The notes under the pieces were generated by a model. It did not search any database and had not been told where the DNA came from. It worked only from the letters and a program-made list of their open reading frames with translations. Below, one piece after another: positions 22,686 to 34,399 of a stretch of DNA of 64,000 nt. The position numbers and the translations under genes were made by a program. Each line of letters starts with the position of its first letter. The stretch's first letter is position 1. The stretch is from Sophora flavescens (Eukaryota > Streptophyta > Magnoliopsida > Fabales > Fabaceae), in contig CM061062.1 in assembly GCA_030762895.1 (NCBI GenBank), positions 286,250,397-286,314,396 of the forward strand, written 5' to 3'.

Positions 22686-24276
22686 TGATAAGCCTTCGGC
22701 TTATCTAGTTTTATAACTAGATGGACCGTGGTTTTTGTGCAAATTATTCGAGTTCAATCTCGTTTTCGCCCAAATTTGTCTTGTTTTGTTCCTAAGTTGG
22801 ACTTTGACTCGTTTTACGTCTTTTGTGTAGTTTTTAGCTTATTTTGGATAGAATTATGCTTTTGGTTGCTTTTGGTGTTTTCAGGTCAATAAGTGAAGCT
22901 CCGGGAGTCAAGGAAAGTCAAAAAGCAGTGGAAATTGCAAGTCTGGAGACACTCGCCTCGCGAGTGGATGCTCGCCGCGCGAGCCTGAAGGTCAACAAAG
23001 CAGCAAAAGTCATCACTTCTGGCTCGCCCCGCTAAAATATTCTCGCCACGCGAAACATGAAGACCTGGAATTCAGAGACAATCACGGCCTAGCCGTGATG
23101 AAGGTCACAGCCTAGAATTGAAGTCTCGCCCCGCGAGAGTGTCTCGCCTCGCGAGATCCTGAAGACCCTGGAAGACAGAGACCATCACGGTCTAGCCGTG
23201 ATGAATATCACGGCTGTGACAGATTAGGGTTTGGAGACTCGCCTCGCCAATCACAATTCGCCACGCGATCATTCAAACTCAGGATTGAGCCAAAACTGCA
23301 ATTCGCCTCGCGAATAGACGCTCGCCCCGTGAGATCCAAGATTTGAATGCGCGCCAAACTAAAATTCGCGTCGCGAGGATAAGCTCGCCCCGCGAGCGGG
23401 CGAGAAACAGAATCCTTATTTAAAGGCTGTTTCAGATTAGAATTAAGGGGGATCAAGTTGTTAGCCACTGTTTAGAACCGTAGTGCGAATCCTTGTTTCT
23501 GGAGATGCGTCTCCCTTCTCTTTTCTTTTCTTCTTTTAGTTTATTATTATGGAGATTATTGCCGATTGTTTGTGCGTCGTCACGGGCATGAGGAACTAAT
23601 CCCCTCGTCCGAGGGATCAATGAAGCCACCCATGGCGGTGTAGTGTTCTCGTGATGTATGTTTTCCTCCCCTTCTCTTATGAATGTTTTCCAATTTTGTT
23701 TTGATTGCGTTGATCATATGTGTTGCGTGATTAACTAGTTAACGTGTTTGAGGCCGAACGGAGAGTCGCGTTTTAGAACTTGAATTGGAATCATTAATTG
23801 AATAATGAGCACGACAGTGGATTTATTTAATTAGTGCAACCATATAGGGAACAAGGTTTAATAGAATTCGAGATTAGGATTATGAGACCTAGTAAGTAAT
23901 TAATCCAATCGTCGAATATGTCCTATTGAGCACGACAGTGGATATAGGAGAATTTGGGGGTCCCGGTTGACATTGTAATTGAACTTAGGGAGGAATACAT
24001 CATCACTTGGGTACTATACATGATTGGGTAGGTGGAATTGAGACCTTGGATATTTTAATTTCTGAATTTAATCACCTTAGCTTTAATCGATTTCTTATTT
24101 GAATTGCGAAATTAATCTCTCTCTCTCAATCACTTTCCTCACTTGACCAAACGTATCGGATTTCCCGCGGATTAGTTGAATTGGTAGCCCAATCCCTGAG
24201 TTCGACCTCGGTAATTACTTACCGTGTTTATTTTATTACTTGCGACGACCCGGTACACTTGCCGGCGTCACCAACA
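22686..24276 (+). repeat. Athila 3' LTR
   Basis: It starts TGATAAGCCTTCGGC and matches the left LTR to about 24166. Then about 60 bp (GCGGATTAGTTGAATTGGTAG and on) replace the left copy's long segment. The two meet again at TTTTATTACTTG and CGGTACACTTGCCGG but end differently (CGTCACCAACA versus GCGCGCC...CTGTCA). Confidence 0.88.
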
Positions 24277-24281
24277 CACGT

Positions 24282-24393
24282 CCCCATTATCCCTCATCTG
24301 ACGGAGAGTCTCCGTCTGCTCCTGCATAACTCTGGCCATTCGAGCCAAAGTCGCTGCAAGTGCATCATTTCTCCCTCGCCTGTTCGCTGCCAT
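24282..24393 (-). pseudogene. Gypsy gag N-terminus, cut by the Athila insertion
   Basis: ATG at 24393 opens MAANRRGRNDALAATLARMA and continues RVMQEQTETLRQMRDNGD before the Athila boundary. It is the missing start of the gag at 15289-16082 and lies about 150 bp inside the element's 5' LTR and primer site, as expected. Confidence 0.82.
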
Positions 24394-24545
24394 AATCTGC
24401 ATACCACTCATCAAACAGTGGGTTGATCAAGTCCAATATCGAAAAGAATAGAATGCAGAATTATAACTCTAGCAAGCATCCTATGCGCCCAAGTTTTGTT
24501 TTTTGAAAAAAGCCCCACTACCACAGTCCGATTTAGAATCGAACT

Positions 24546-24557
24546 GCTCTGATACCA
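24546..24557 (-). promoter_or_regulatory. Gypsy primer-binding site, tRNA-iMet
   Basis: On the minus strand TGGTATCAGAGC lies four bases after the 5' LTR and is the complement of the tRNA-iMet 3' end. Confidence 0.92.
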
Positions 24558-24561
24558 TAAA

Positions 24562-26047
24562 TGTAACGCCCTTCGTTACATTAGTAACCCAAATTAATTT
24601 CAATAAAAATCCTTCAAAACATTTAATAAAAAAAAACACAAGTCATAAAATTTTTCTCAAATAACTAAGTAGGAAAGTACTTCATATTAAATAAAATAGT
24701 AAAAAAAAATATCCATGTAATGAATATAAATATAAATGAAAACCACAAGCCTCAATACCGGGCGTCTACTAACAAACCCAACGATAAATAAATAAATGTG
24801 TCTAGCCACATACGGCTCCTTAATGAAGAAAATACTAACCAAACTAGAAAGAATAACTAATGGAATCCACTAATTCTTCACGCCTCTTCAGTTTCAATGA
24901 CGTCCTCCTCGTGCTCTGAAAACAATACTCATAATGAGATATAAAATCCCAACAATACAGTTTTAAAAAAATATTTTCGAAAATAGCATTGTTCTCAGCC
25001 GGCGCGGTAACCGGAAAAACTGTCCATGGTACCCGCTAATTTTCCAAAATAATATATATAAAAGAAAATACTTTTAATATCAATAATAATCTCATCTCAA
25101 TACATCACATTCCATATACCAGATAAATTCTAGTTTAATCCAAGCGGTCCGAAGACCTCCTAATTAAATTGGTCTCTTGCCGGCATGCCATATATTCACA
25201 CATCACACGACAATGGTGTCCCATTGCCCACCCCTACTCACGAGGAGTTTTTCGATGTCACCCTCCTGTCGGGGACATTTCCATTTTGATACCTCCCATG
25301 TGCACAATACCACCTTTTTCGACACCCCAACCTGTGGCGGTGTTACTTTCTATACTCCTTTTTAGGTAGTATTACTTATTTTCGACATCCCAATTATATG
25401 GGGATGTTACTTTCGATACCCCATTACGGTGGTATTACTTTTCGATACCCCTATCATAGGTGGTATTACGGCAAACATCATACAATTCATCATAAGGCAC
25501 AATTTCATGTCTCATACGTGTAACAATTCATTTACCAAAAATTAAATATTTGATCTTATCATGCATGTCAAATAAACTCACATGGCATAGCATACACCAA
25601 TAAGCACGTCATTCAACTAATTCAAATACCAATCATGTATTTCATGCCATCAGTAACAAGAATAAATACCCAATTTAATAATATTTTTATATTTTAATTC
25701 AAAACCCCTAAAAAAATTAGTTTATTAATGACATGCATCATTCAATTAAAATCTCTCAAAATCATAGGTAAATCGCTCAACACAACAAACACATGTACCA
25801 TGGAAAGGGTTATTAAAAGGTACTGTTGCTCACCTCTCGGAGACCTCCAAAGTGCTCTAAAAATTTTGTATGATGAAACTAATGTTTCTCTAAAAAAAAT
25901 CTTCTTCCCTTCACTGCTACGATTGCACTGCCAAACAAGTGAAATGCGTCTAAAAAACCTCTTCCTTTCTGCAATGTATTGCGTCCTCTCAAATACCCCC
26001 TGTACGTCGCATCACTCTAATTCTGACAAGGTACTGCGCACAGCGTG

Positions 26048-26082
<35 letters not shown>

Positions 26083-26198
26083 ACTTTAGTGTATTAGTGA
26101 AACATAACATAGGGTTTTTAAAAAAAAAATTTCTTTAGCCAAAAGTATGGCTGCTTGGGCTTAACGCCCAAGTATCCTTCTTTTTTTTTTTCTTTTTT

Positions 26199-26246
<48 letters not shown>

Positions 26247-26427
26247 GTATTCTTTATAATAGTTAATAAATTTCAATAAATCCTTATACCATCTCTTTTT
26301 TACACTAAATCTCTCATTTATATTTTATTTGCACTACACTTTTTAATAACTTAATATTATTATTATTATTTATTTTATTTTATTTTATTTTTTCAAATTA
26401 ATTATGCTAGAATTTTAGGATGTTACA
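24562..26427 (-). repeat. Gypsy element, 5' LTR
   Basis: An 1866-bp copy of the LTR, bounded by TGTAACGCCC and ATGTTACA. It carries a shorter TA run (26203-26241) and an extra (TG)n run near 26062-26082. Confidence 0.92.
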
Positions 26428-26432
26428 GATTG

Positions 26433-26880
26433 TACTTTAGAAAAATCAGTGAGAGGAATGTTGAAATCTTTACTGATGCAAACTGGGCAGGATCAGTCAC
26501 CGACAAAAAATCAACTTCAGGATATTGTACCTATGTGTGGGGAAATCTAATAACTTGGAGAAGCAAGAAACAAGGTGTGGTTGCTAGAAGTAGTGCTGAG
26601 GCTGAATTTAGAGCAATGGCCCAAGGAATCTGTGAAGGGTTGTGGATCTATAAAGTTTTGGAGGAACTCAAGATGAAGGTTGAGTCCAGCATGACAGAAC
26701 CAAACACATTGAGATGATCGCCGCTTCATAAAAGAAAAATTAGATGCTAGCATTATCTGTCTTCCTTTTGTGACTTCCAACCAACAAACAGCTGATATTT
26801 TGACCAAGAGTCTAGCAAGACCAAATTTTGAGCACTTGATAAGCAAGTTGGGCATGATAGATATATATACACCAACTTGA
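26433..26880 (+). pseudogene. Copia RNase H, continuation after the nested insertion
   Basis: After the right copy of GATTG the copia frame resumes: VEIFTDANWAGSVTDKKSTS and SGYCTYVWGNLITWRSKKQ are copia RNase H, and RSSAEAEFRAMA is its usual continuation. The frame is lost near 26715. Downstream ADILTKSLARPNFEHL (26791 on) is the end of pol, then TGA and the GAGGGGG polypurine tract at 26879-26885. Confidence 0.9.
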
Positions 26881-26885
26881 GGGGG

Positions 26886-27094
26886 TGTTGGAGAATCGGG
26901 AAAATATCCCTGATTTTATCCTCTTTGATTCTATTTGATTTTATCTTTATTATTTTGATTTTGTTTTGTTTTATTTTCTTCCTTAATTATAGGAAATGAT
27001 TTGATTTGATTTGTTTTGTCTTTATTGTAATTTCTCTATAAAAAAGACCCGTACTATGAATAAAATCGCAACAATTATTTCACTGCTTTTTATA
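26886..27094 (+). repeat. Copia element, 3' LTR
   Basis: This 209-bp match to 6384-6592 begins TGTTGGAGAATC directly after the polypurine tract and is followed by ACACA. Confidence 0.9.
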
Positions 27095-27176
27095 ACACAA
27101 TACATCCTTTAAAAAAAACTACATCATTCCTCTCTTTTTTTAAAGTAAAAATAGCTTTATTTTCCACTTCCATTAA

Positions 27177-27750
27177 GGGTGCGTTTGGGTAAATAACTTA
27201 ACTAAGCACTTATAGCATAAGGCCTTATTGTACAAGAGCTTATGCCATAAGAGCTTGAATTCAATAAGTCATGTGCGTTTGGATGCATATTTCCAAAAGC
27301 ACTTATACAAAATTAAGGTGTTTGGATACATTACTATATAAGTGCTTATGGACATTTTTTTTATAAAATTACAATAAAAATGTAATTTTAACAAACAATT
27401 TTAACAAACTAATTTTTATAAAACCAGCGATGGGCGCTACATCACCAGCGCTGGACGCTGGCTTCTGGTTTCCACACTCGCGAGGCGAGCCAAGGTTCGC
27501 GGGGCGAATCTCCAAAATCACTTCCCATGAGAGGACCAGGGGCTGGCGCTTTGCCAAAGATCAAGGCGCTGGTCCGCATAAGAGCTTTTCAATTTCCATA
27601 AGTTAGTTTTCCTAACTTATGAGAATAAGTTAAAAGCAACTTATGAAATGCCATAAGTTCTTTTCATAAGTTGTGGCAAACATGTGGAATAAGAACTTAT
27701 GACATCAGATAAGTCATAAGGAGCTTATTTAAGCTCTCACAAACGGGACC
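27177..27750. mobile_element. Tourist-like MITE with a GC-rich passenger
   Basis: GGGTGCGTTTGGG at the left and CAAACGGGACC at the right are imperfect inverted ends flanked by TAA on both sides, as in PIF/Harbinger-derived MITEs. The arms carry CATAAG/CTTATG words in opposite orientation. The centre (27424-27575) is unlike the arms: it is GC-rich, with GCGCTGG repeats and the motifs CTCGCGAGGCGAGC and TTCGCGGGGCGAAT. Confidence 0.72.
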
Positions 27751-27892
27751 TAAAACTGGAATGTCCATTTAACCTTTTGACAGGTTTTTAAACAGATACT
27801 GCCTAGTGCCTGCCTAGCATGTTCCATCTTAAATACTTTGTTTGATAGATTGGTGTATTCTTAGACAAACATTTAATATTGGATTTTTTTTC

Positions 27893-28285
27893 AATGCCCC
27901 GGGATGTGTTTGTTTTAGATTTTGATAAAATTGATTTTGGTAGAATTGATTTTGGAAGAATTGATTTTGAAAAAATCAAGGTTAAAAAAATTGATTTGTG
28001 TTTGTAACGATATTTTAAAAGTAGGTATTGAAGAATTGATTTTGTTTGGATGATAAAGTAAAATCACTTTTGAGATGTAAATATGTAAAATTTTGTGGGT
28101 CTTACATCTAGAATCAATTATTTTCGATGGAAAGCTAAAAAAATTTACTTCCACAAAACTCATTTTTGCCCACCAGGAATCAATTATTTCCAACTGAATT
28201 TTGCATCCAAACACTCTAATTATTATAGCAAATGGGGTTTGGGTGCTCAAACGGAGTTGTCAGCTAACCAAACAAGCACCTCATT
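27893..28285. mobile_element. MITE-like element, GATTTTG-rich family
   Basis: The left arm repeats AAAATTGATTTTG; the right arm has AATCAATT and ends with AACCAAACAAGCACCTC, roughly the inverse of GTGTTTGTTTTAGA at the left. A relative lies at 33974-34297. Confidence 0.55.
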
Positions 28286-28291
28286 ATGATA

Positions 28292-28608
28292 TTGTAACAC
28301 CTGGGTTTGACACCCATGTGGTGGACACCTTAGTTAATCACGTGTAAATTTTTGGTTAATTCAGTTCATTATATGGTTAATGGGTCATCCGAAACTTATT
28401 TTTCATATCCATGTAAATATTTGGTTAATTACATGTAAATATCTGGTAAATTCAATTCTCTATATAATTAATGGGTCATCATGAATTAACCAAATATTTA
28501 CATGTGATTAGCCATACAATGAACTAAATTAACCAAATATTTGTACCGATTAACCAAGGTGTCAAAAGTAGGTGTACCAAATCGGTGTGCAACAAACATT
28601 TCTCTTCA
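28292..28608. mobile_element. MITE-like palindromic element with GGTTAAT / ATTAACC words
   Basis: GACACCTTAGTTAA on the left pairs with TTAACCAAGGTGTC on the right, and GTAAATATTTGGTTAAT pairs with ATTAACCAAATATTTAC nearer the centre. No coding capacity. One arm resembles the sub-repeats of the Mutator-type element at 60 kb. Confidence 0.6.
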
Positions 28609-28989
28609 AATAATAACATCCAATCACGCTCCTTTTCCACCTACTAGAAACACACTCGGAGCATTAGATTAAGCACTCAAAGTAAGTCATAGTATCCTAC
28701 AAAAAGTAATATATTTCATATATTACCAAGTTCCGGAGCAATCTGAGGAAATATCAAAGTTGGTACATACATATTACATCAATAACTATTTATATATAAC
28801 ATGATGTGTGCCAAAATAACTTACAAAACATATACACTTAGAGTGAAAAACAAACAACTTAAAAAAAAGTCAGTCCTGATGAAAAGAAAATAATGCCATC
28901 TCTTGTGCAAATATCTCATCTAAGTGTGTGATCAAGGAAAGGGAAGGCCATTTTCCTCTCAACTGGAGGTCAGTAAAATCTTGGAAAGC

Positions 28990-31707
28990 TCATGATTGGA
29001 CTGATATGTCTGCATTTGCCTGCTCGGTGATTTTAGGGGGAGCTGTTTTCTTTTCCTTAGCCAGTTTTGGTCGTTCTTTGGTTTTGCAACTGTCGTTGTT
29101 GTTACGCGCTGTGACCAAGTCCTTGCTCTTTTGAGCGACAGGGCTAATGGATCCGTGTTTGAGGTTACTACCAACACTGTGACGTGCTCGAGTACGAGTA
29201 CAAGCATCGGGAGATGAGAGGATGACATCGCCACAGCTCTTTCTCCACGATAGTTTTGGTGACTTGGGGCGAGTCAGTGGCAGCTGCCATCAAAGGAAAG
29301 GAGATTAACAGTTTTTCTAACTCAAGGCTGTTGACAAATTTAAGATTCTGTCTCTTCCATTTGAAAAGAAGAACTAAAAATGACAACATACATATCAAGG
29401 CAATGATGTGAGGCATTTCATGAATGCACATACATGTTAGTGAGGAAGACACATTACTGAACTCAGGAAAGGATTAGTAACAAAGCTATTTGTGTATACT
29501 ACTGTCAAAATTTTGCATTCCTGACATTGGCATAAATATTAACATTCCTATCGTATTGCATTCCTTCCATCTGTTCATGCAAATTCTGATATTCTCAATG
29601 GAAGTTTCATACTCATCCTGAGACTTGGAAAAGATGGATGGAAAAGAGGAAAGAGTACCTTCTTGAGTTCAGTCTTTGGGGGAGGCCCCTCATAGTAGAA
29701 GCTTGGTACTGGTTTTGCTTTAATTACCAAGTTCTTCCTCAACTTCTTGAGGGCTGCTTCTTCCTCTTCCTATGAAAGTTATAATTAAATAAACAGCAAG
29801 GAGTTATTTAATCAAATCAATATGCAAAGGGTAACATGCAAGTATAAACAGAAAACAAGTCACCCTATGGACATGACCATAAAACTACAGCTTAAGTGAT
29901 GAGATGTTTCTAGCATGAAAAGTGCGCGTGCGCGTGCGGTGCGGGGGGTACACAGGTGTGCAGCAGGCAATAACAAGAGAAAGATCACTGTACCTTTCGC
30001 CTTGCCTCATACTGGCTTTTTTCTTCTTCAAGAGCTCGATGTTTCTCCTCTAACTTCATATAAAACTGGATAGATAAATTAAAGTGATGATAAGAACCAA
30101 AACCACCAATTAGATTCAACTGAGAACATCAACTAGGAATACAATCTGGCTCCAAATTAACTACTCAGTAAAATAATACCTCCCTCCGTTTCTCTGCACG
30201 TGTCGAGCATCTAAATGTAGGGGCAGAACCTACAGTTACCTTAGATCTAGCAGTGCGTGCAGATGCCACGCTACTATTTTTGGTTAAAGAACAAATGATA
30301 GAATAATAGCCATATTTATGTATAAGTAAAAAGTAAAATGTAGCTCTGTTTGGAGGTTCCACAGATTTAAAAATTCATAAAAGAACAGTTTGATATTTGT
30401 TAGTATTCAGTATGGAAGATTCTAAGTTTTCTCCAATCTCCAATATTACCTAAAACTTGCTCTGTTCAGAACAAACCATAAAAATGTTCAAGTTTTAAGG
30501 ATACGAGGAAGCAAGAGACCAATTATCTTCATCATCAAAGTGCTTCTTATCATCATGTTGCAAGGGCTTCTTCGATGAAAAAGGTGAGTTCGGCTGAAAA
30601 AAAAACAAGAATTTGCATATAATCTCATAAAACACACTCACTCTATCTCTCACACAAATAGTAACACATGCAATTGCAAACCATCCCTACAAACCTTAAG
30701 ACACAAGCAATTAAGGTTCTTACACTAGTTTCTAGCAAATTAGCAAAATCTCCAAACAAAATATTTTTTTATTGGTAACCAGTTTTGCATGGTTGTCATT
30801 TGAAGGACTCTTTTCAAGACATTCAATCTGAATTAAGGTTGCTTGTATTTATTTGGTTTGGTATTTTTAGCTTCCCAAGAATTTTTTGGTACTGATTGAA
30901 TTTGAAATTTACCCAGAGCAACCCGTTAAACCTAATCTCTCAATTATCTCAATTTTGTGCTTTAATGGTGGCAGGAGGAAAAACAATTCCTCAGTCAGAA
31001 CATATATCACACAAACAAACATGCATTAAAGCCAAAAAGTAAATCCTAGTTCTGTTACTCTCTAAAAACTTCACTTTCTCATTTCCTCAAATGTTATTGG
31101 AAACAACTCGATATAAAAACTTTTATGCAAAATATATACTAGGTCCATTTTGCATACTTGGCTCAGTTCTCAGAATACATATGAATTTAAGTAGTTCATA
31201 CTTAAAATTCAAAACGTTATGACACAATACCTGTGAATTCTTTGACGAATTAGGTGAGTGCATATTGTTAGCTTTTGGTGACAAGTTCAGACCAGTTGCA
31301 ACAGCCTCAGTATCAACAGTCTTCGCGTAGGTGACATGCTTTTCAGTAGCCTCATCAGACGGCTGGCGAGCAGAGGGGCTTGTATGCTCTTTTTCATCAG
31401 AAATTGATATTGCAGCCAGTGAGCTTAAATTTTCATTGTCATCCATCTTCTGTACTTCGGATTTCTCCTCAGACACGTCAGCATTTGAGTTCGTTCTTTT
31501 GGCACTCAAAACATCCTTCTTCTCATGAAATTTCTCGCCAAAAGAATTAGCTTCAGTAGATTCCTTTATATCATGATCTATTGCTTCAACCATTGCTGCA
31601 ATTTTGGGAGAAACGCGTGCTCTATCACTAAGATTACCATTTGAAGCTGCTATGACACCATTTGGCTTCTTGTCCAGAACCTGTATGCCTGTAACTTCCC
31701 TCCCCAT
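28990..31707 (-). CDS. WVD2-like (TPX2-domain) microtubule-associated protein
   Basis: The coding exons, all with GT/AG borders and consistent phases, are 31707-31231, 30593-30505, 30273-30180, 30065-29994, 29769-29659 and 29283-28990. They sum to 1137 nt, giving 378 aa. The N-terminus MGREVTGIQVLDKKPNG fits the WVD2/WDL family. The conserved C-terminal TPX2 block is spread over the last four exons: FRCSTRAEKRRE, FYMKLEEKHRALEEEK with the family KLEEK signature, PSFYYEGPPPKTELKK and LPLTRPKSPKLSWRKSCGD. The tail is Lys-rich and basic. Relatives bind and bundle cortical microtubules and affect anisotropic cell growth; that role is inferred here. A 5' UTR intron probably ends at TGCAG just before the ATG. 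No disruption was seen, so I regard the gene as intact. Confidence 0.9.
29918..29950. repeat. Alternating CG/TG tract in an intron of the WVD2-like gene
   Basis: GTGCGCGTGCGCGTGCGGTGCGGGG is a purine-pyrimidine alternating, GC-rich island in AT-rich intron DNA. Such runs can adopt Z-DNA in other contexts. Confidence 0.7.
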
Positions 31708-31713
31708 GGCACT

Positions 31714-33720
31714 GCATGTTATAAGTTACAGGGTAAGTAACAAAACACTTCAAATAAGTATTTAGTGTTGATAAAGAAAACATACGGCTTTGATATGCAA
31801 AGAAGAATTTTAAATATGTCTCTTGGAACAAGAATATGTGAAGAAGAGTAATATAGAAGCATTCTACAACTATAGGAATTGATGTATTCTATCAGCACAA
31901 AATATTATATAGTATCGTGCACAAAATCAGACAGATAAAGCAAACTACATAAGGTAGTGAAAAGATGCGTCTCTCAATATATATCAAAAGATCAAGGGGC
32001 AAGACAAACTATAAATCATTTTCTTCGTTATTGTGTGTGTACACACAGACACGCCATATATATCAGGTGAGAATAATGGATCTTGAACATTGGATCTAAG
32101 TTGAATGACCAATGTTAAAATATGAATGCATGACTTTGTTAAGTAGCCATATAACCATTAAGTAACTTTTAATCTTGACCGTCCGTGTATGATTGTATGG
32201 TCCAGATTTATTGTTCTTAACAAGAACAAAAAATAACCTTTAAGAATGCTTCCTCATTTAGATGACTAATTGATTTTGCAATATCCTAAGAATCAACTAA
32301 GATATATATCCTAAGAAACAATAAAAGATATTATGAGATATTTTCTAAATATTCTTTTATGGTTCTAAACCCAGTGTATCCCAATGCTAATTTTCTAAAT
32401 ATTCTAAAAATACCTATACCAGAATACCAGAATCTCTACAATGCAAATAGAAATTAGGAAAAAAAAAATATGATAGATTAAATAAAATTTTAGATATTGG
32501 TTTCTGGACATTCTCCATATGAAGCTAGAACTCGTTCAACCTCAAAAAATTAAAAGAAATAATGTACAATCAGAGGGGAATAGATACTTTCATGTGTTTT
32601 ATCATACTGTTATGTTTAGGAATGAGATCGAGACAAAGATTTTATTAGTTGAACTAGTCAGATTTTTGAAAATAAAATTTACAACCTTTGAGTCTATCTC
32701 TGTTCTCAACATGACTACTTGACAAGAAAAGGCACATGAGAGAGGATTCATTCCCCATAGATGACAAATTGCTAGAATATAGTAAAGGAAGGTTATTTCT
32801 TATCTTTAATTAATGACAAATTTTGTTCATCCAGATTTTTTATAGAAAAAAGGAGCAAACAAAGGCTACTTCTTCCAAGTGATTTTTGAATTTTGAACAA
32901 ATACAGGAGAGAAGGGAAGCATCTTGCGGGCAAGGAACATCCATGGCCTTACAAAAAAAGATGATGGAGACCACCCAACTTAGAAAACAAAATGCTATTC
33001 TATCAGAATCTCTGTTCATATGAATAGATTTTATCGTGTGGTTATTGCCATTTTACAAACCACTCTCAAACCTTTAAATTAAATATAAAAGAAATGTATT
33101 CCTAATATTAGTCTCACAGCCGTACCTATGGGAATAACAGCTCAAACCAAAAAATGTGTTCTGAGGAAGAATGGGAGAAAAGGGTAAGAGGGGCATTTCA
33201 TTTCAAGGTATTATTGTAGGAATAACTGCAGAATCATTGGGAAGTATCCATGCAAATATGAATGGAGAATCTATATGCATCCCAAACTATATCAATAACC
33301 AAGTCATTCATTTAATGAAAAAGAGGGATATCATAAACATTCCAAAAATAAAATAAAAAATCACCATACATTTATTATATTAGCTTCCCTTGAAACAGCA
33401 ACAGTAGAGAAAGGTAAACCAAAAAAATTCCATACCCAAAAAAGTACAGAAACAAACAAAGGATTAGAACAGAGAAATGAGAGAAAAATGTTGAGAAATG
33501 GAAGAGACCCACATTGCAGAGATTGAAAAAGACTAAATCTTGAGTTGCAGTTTGGCTCCGATCTGACAAGATCTCAAGTTGAGGTCTTCCTTCGTTTCGT
33601 TCCTCTTTCTCTCTCTGTGTCTGTGTGTTATGTTTTGTGTAGCTACGTGCGAAATGGGAACAAATCGAAAATTTGTAGGATATTCCTTTTCTTTAGGCTG
33701 GTTTTTATGTTTTTTTATTT
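31714..33720 (-). other. Probable 5' UTR and UTR intron of the WVD2-like gene
   Basis: Between the ATG and the TATA box is no open frame of interest. The region near 33540-33620 is CT-rich on the plus strand (GA-rich on the transcript), as in many plant leaders. The distance to the ATG implies a long leader intron whose acceptor would be the TGCAG at about 31713; the donor is uncertain. Confidence 0.55.
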
Positions 33721-33749
33721 TTATTTGTGTTCCTTCGTTGGTTTATGGT

Positions 33750-33758
33750 TATATATAG
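33750..33758 (-). promoter_or_regulatory. TATA box of the WVD2-like gene
   Basis: The minus-strand sequence CTATATATAACC lies about 130-200 bp upstream of the probable leader exon and is the best TATA candidate there. Confidence 0.5.
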
Positions 33759-33973
33759 AGCAAGCCATTTCATTTTTGTGGTTTTTATTTTAACGGTGAT
33801 TTTTCACTTTTGGAATTGGGGTTGTAAAAGTGAAGCCTCGTTTCGCCGTTTGTTTGTGATTTTGTTAATTGACGGTGTTAAAATGACTGAGGTTTTAGGT
33901 TTTCAACTTTCAACATTGATGTTAAAGTCAAATGGATAAGAACATCTCTCTCACACCCTTGAACCAATTTATC

Positions 33974-34297
33974 GGGTGTGTATGTTTGGACGAGCGTTTG
34001 ATAAAAATGATTTTGAATATAATTGATTTTATAAAATTGATTTGGTTAGAATTGAATTTGAATTAAAGTGATATATGTTTGGATGTTTTTATTTTAAAAT
34101 CAACTTTGATGTAAAACTTGGTATAAAATTTTCAACTCAACTCAAAAGCTATTTTTGTAGGTTCTAGTCAGAATCGCTTCTAGAGATAAAACCAATATTA
34201 TCTGATAATAAGTAAATATCTATTTTTATTAAAATCATGTTTGACGGGGGTATAATTAATTCTGAAGATTTTCAACTTGAAACCAAACACACTAAAT
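33974..34297. mobile_element. MITE-like element, GATTTTG family
   Basis: GTGTGTATGTTTGGA at the left is roughly inverse to AAACCAAACACACTA at the right. The interior has AATTGATTTTAT and TTAAAATCAAC words, like 27893-28285. It lies in the far upstream region of the WVD2-like gene. Confidence 0.55.
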
Positions 34298-34399
34298 AAA
34301 GAGGGGTCACGATGAAAATGTACTCATTTTTCATATGAATTTTATTTATAAGATCAATGATCCAAATTTTAAAATTGTCATTTTAAGAAAGATTTTACC

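Larger units (their letters stand above)
16088..24276 (+). mobile_element. Athila-type Ty3/gypsy element lacking RT, RNase H and most of INT
   Basis: The ends are TGATAAGCC ... CCAACA with TSD CACGT. After the left LTR comes an exact tRNA-Asp primer site, the Athila hallmark, then one 939-aa gag-protease ORF. The downstream untranslated part has the family's GGGAGGCAACCC block. Element length is about 8.2 kb, shorter than full Athila elements because pol is missing. It sits in gag of the minus-strand chromovirus. Confidence 0.92.
9857..26427 (-). mobile_element. Ty3/gypsy chromovirus (Tekay/Del type), minus orientation, split by an Athila element
   Basis: The boundaries are TGTAACGCCC ... 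TGTTACA with 1.87-kb LTRs at both ends and TSD GATTG. Read on the minus strand the order is LTR, tRNA-iMet primer site, gag, protease, RT, RNase H, integrase, chromodomain, polypurine tract, LTR. The INT-last order and C-terminal chromodomain place it in the chromoviruses, most like Tekay/Del. Several frameshifts and one gag stop show it is not currently functional. It inserted into the copia RT/RNase H region. Confidence 0.93.
6384..27094 (+). mobile_element. Ty1/copia LTR retrotransposon, decayed, split by nested insertions
   Basis: The ends are two 209-bp LTRs starting TGTTGG, flanked by ACACA at 6379-6383 and 27095-27099. Between them are protease, integrase, RT and RNase H remnants in copia order (INT before RT). 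The element is cut at 9856 by the gypsy insertion and resumes at 26433. The LTRs end in TATA rather than the usual CA. It is the oldest layer of the nest. Confidence 0.93.

Noticed and set aside
33171..33356. Plus-strand 61-codon frame
   Set aside because: It lies in the probable leader intron of the WVD2-like gene, matches nothing I know and has no supporting signals.
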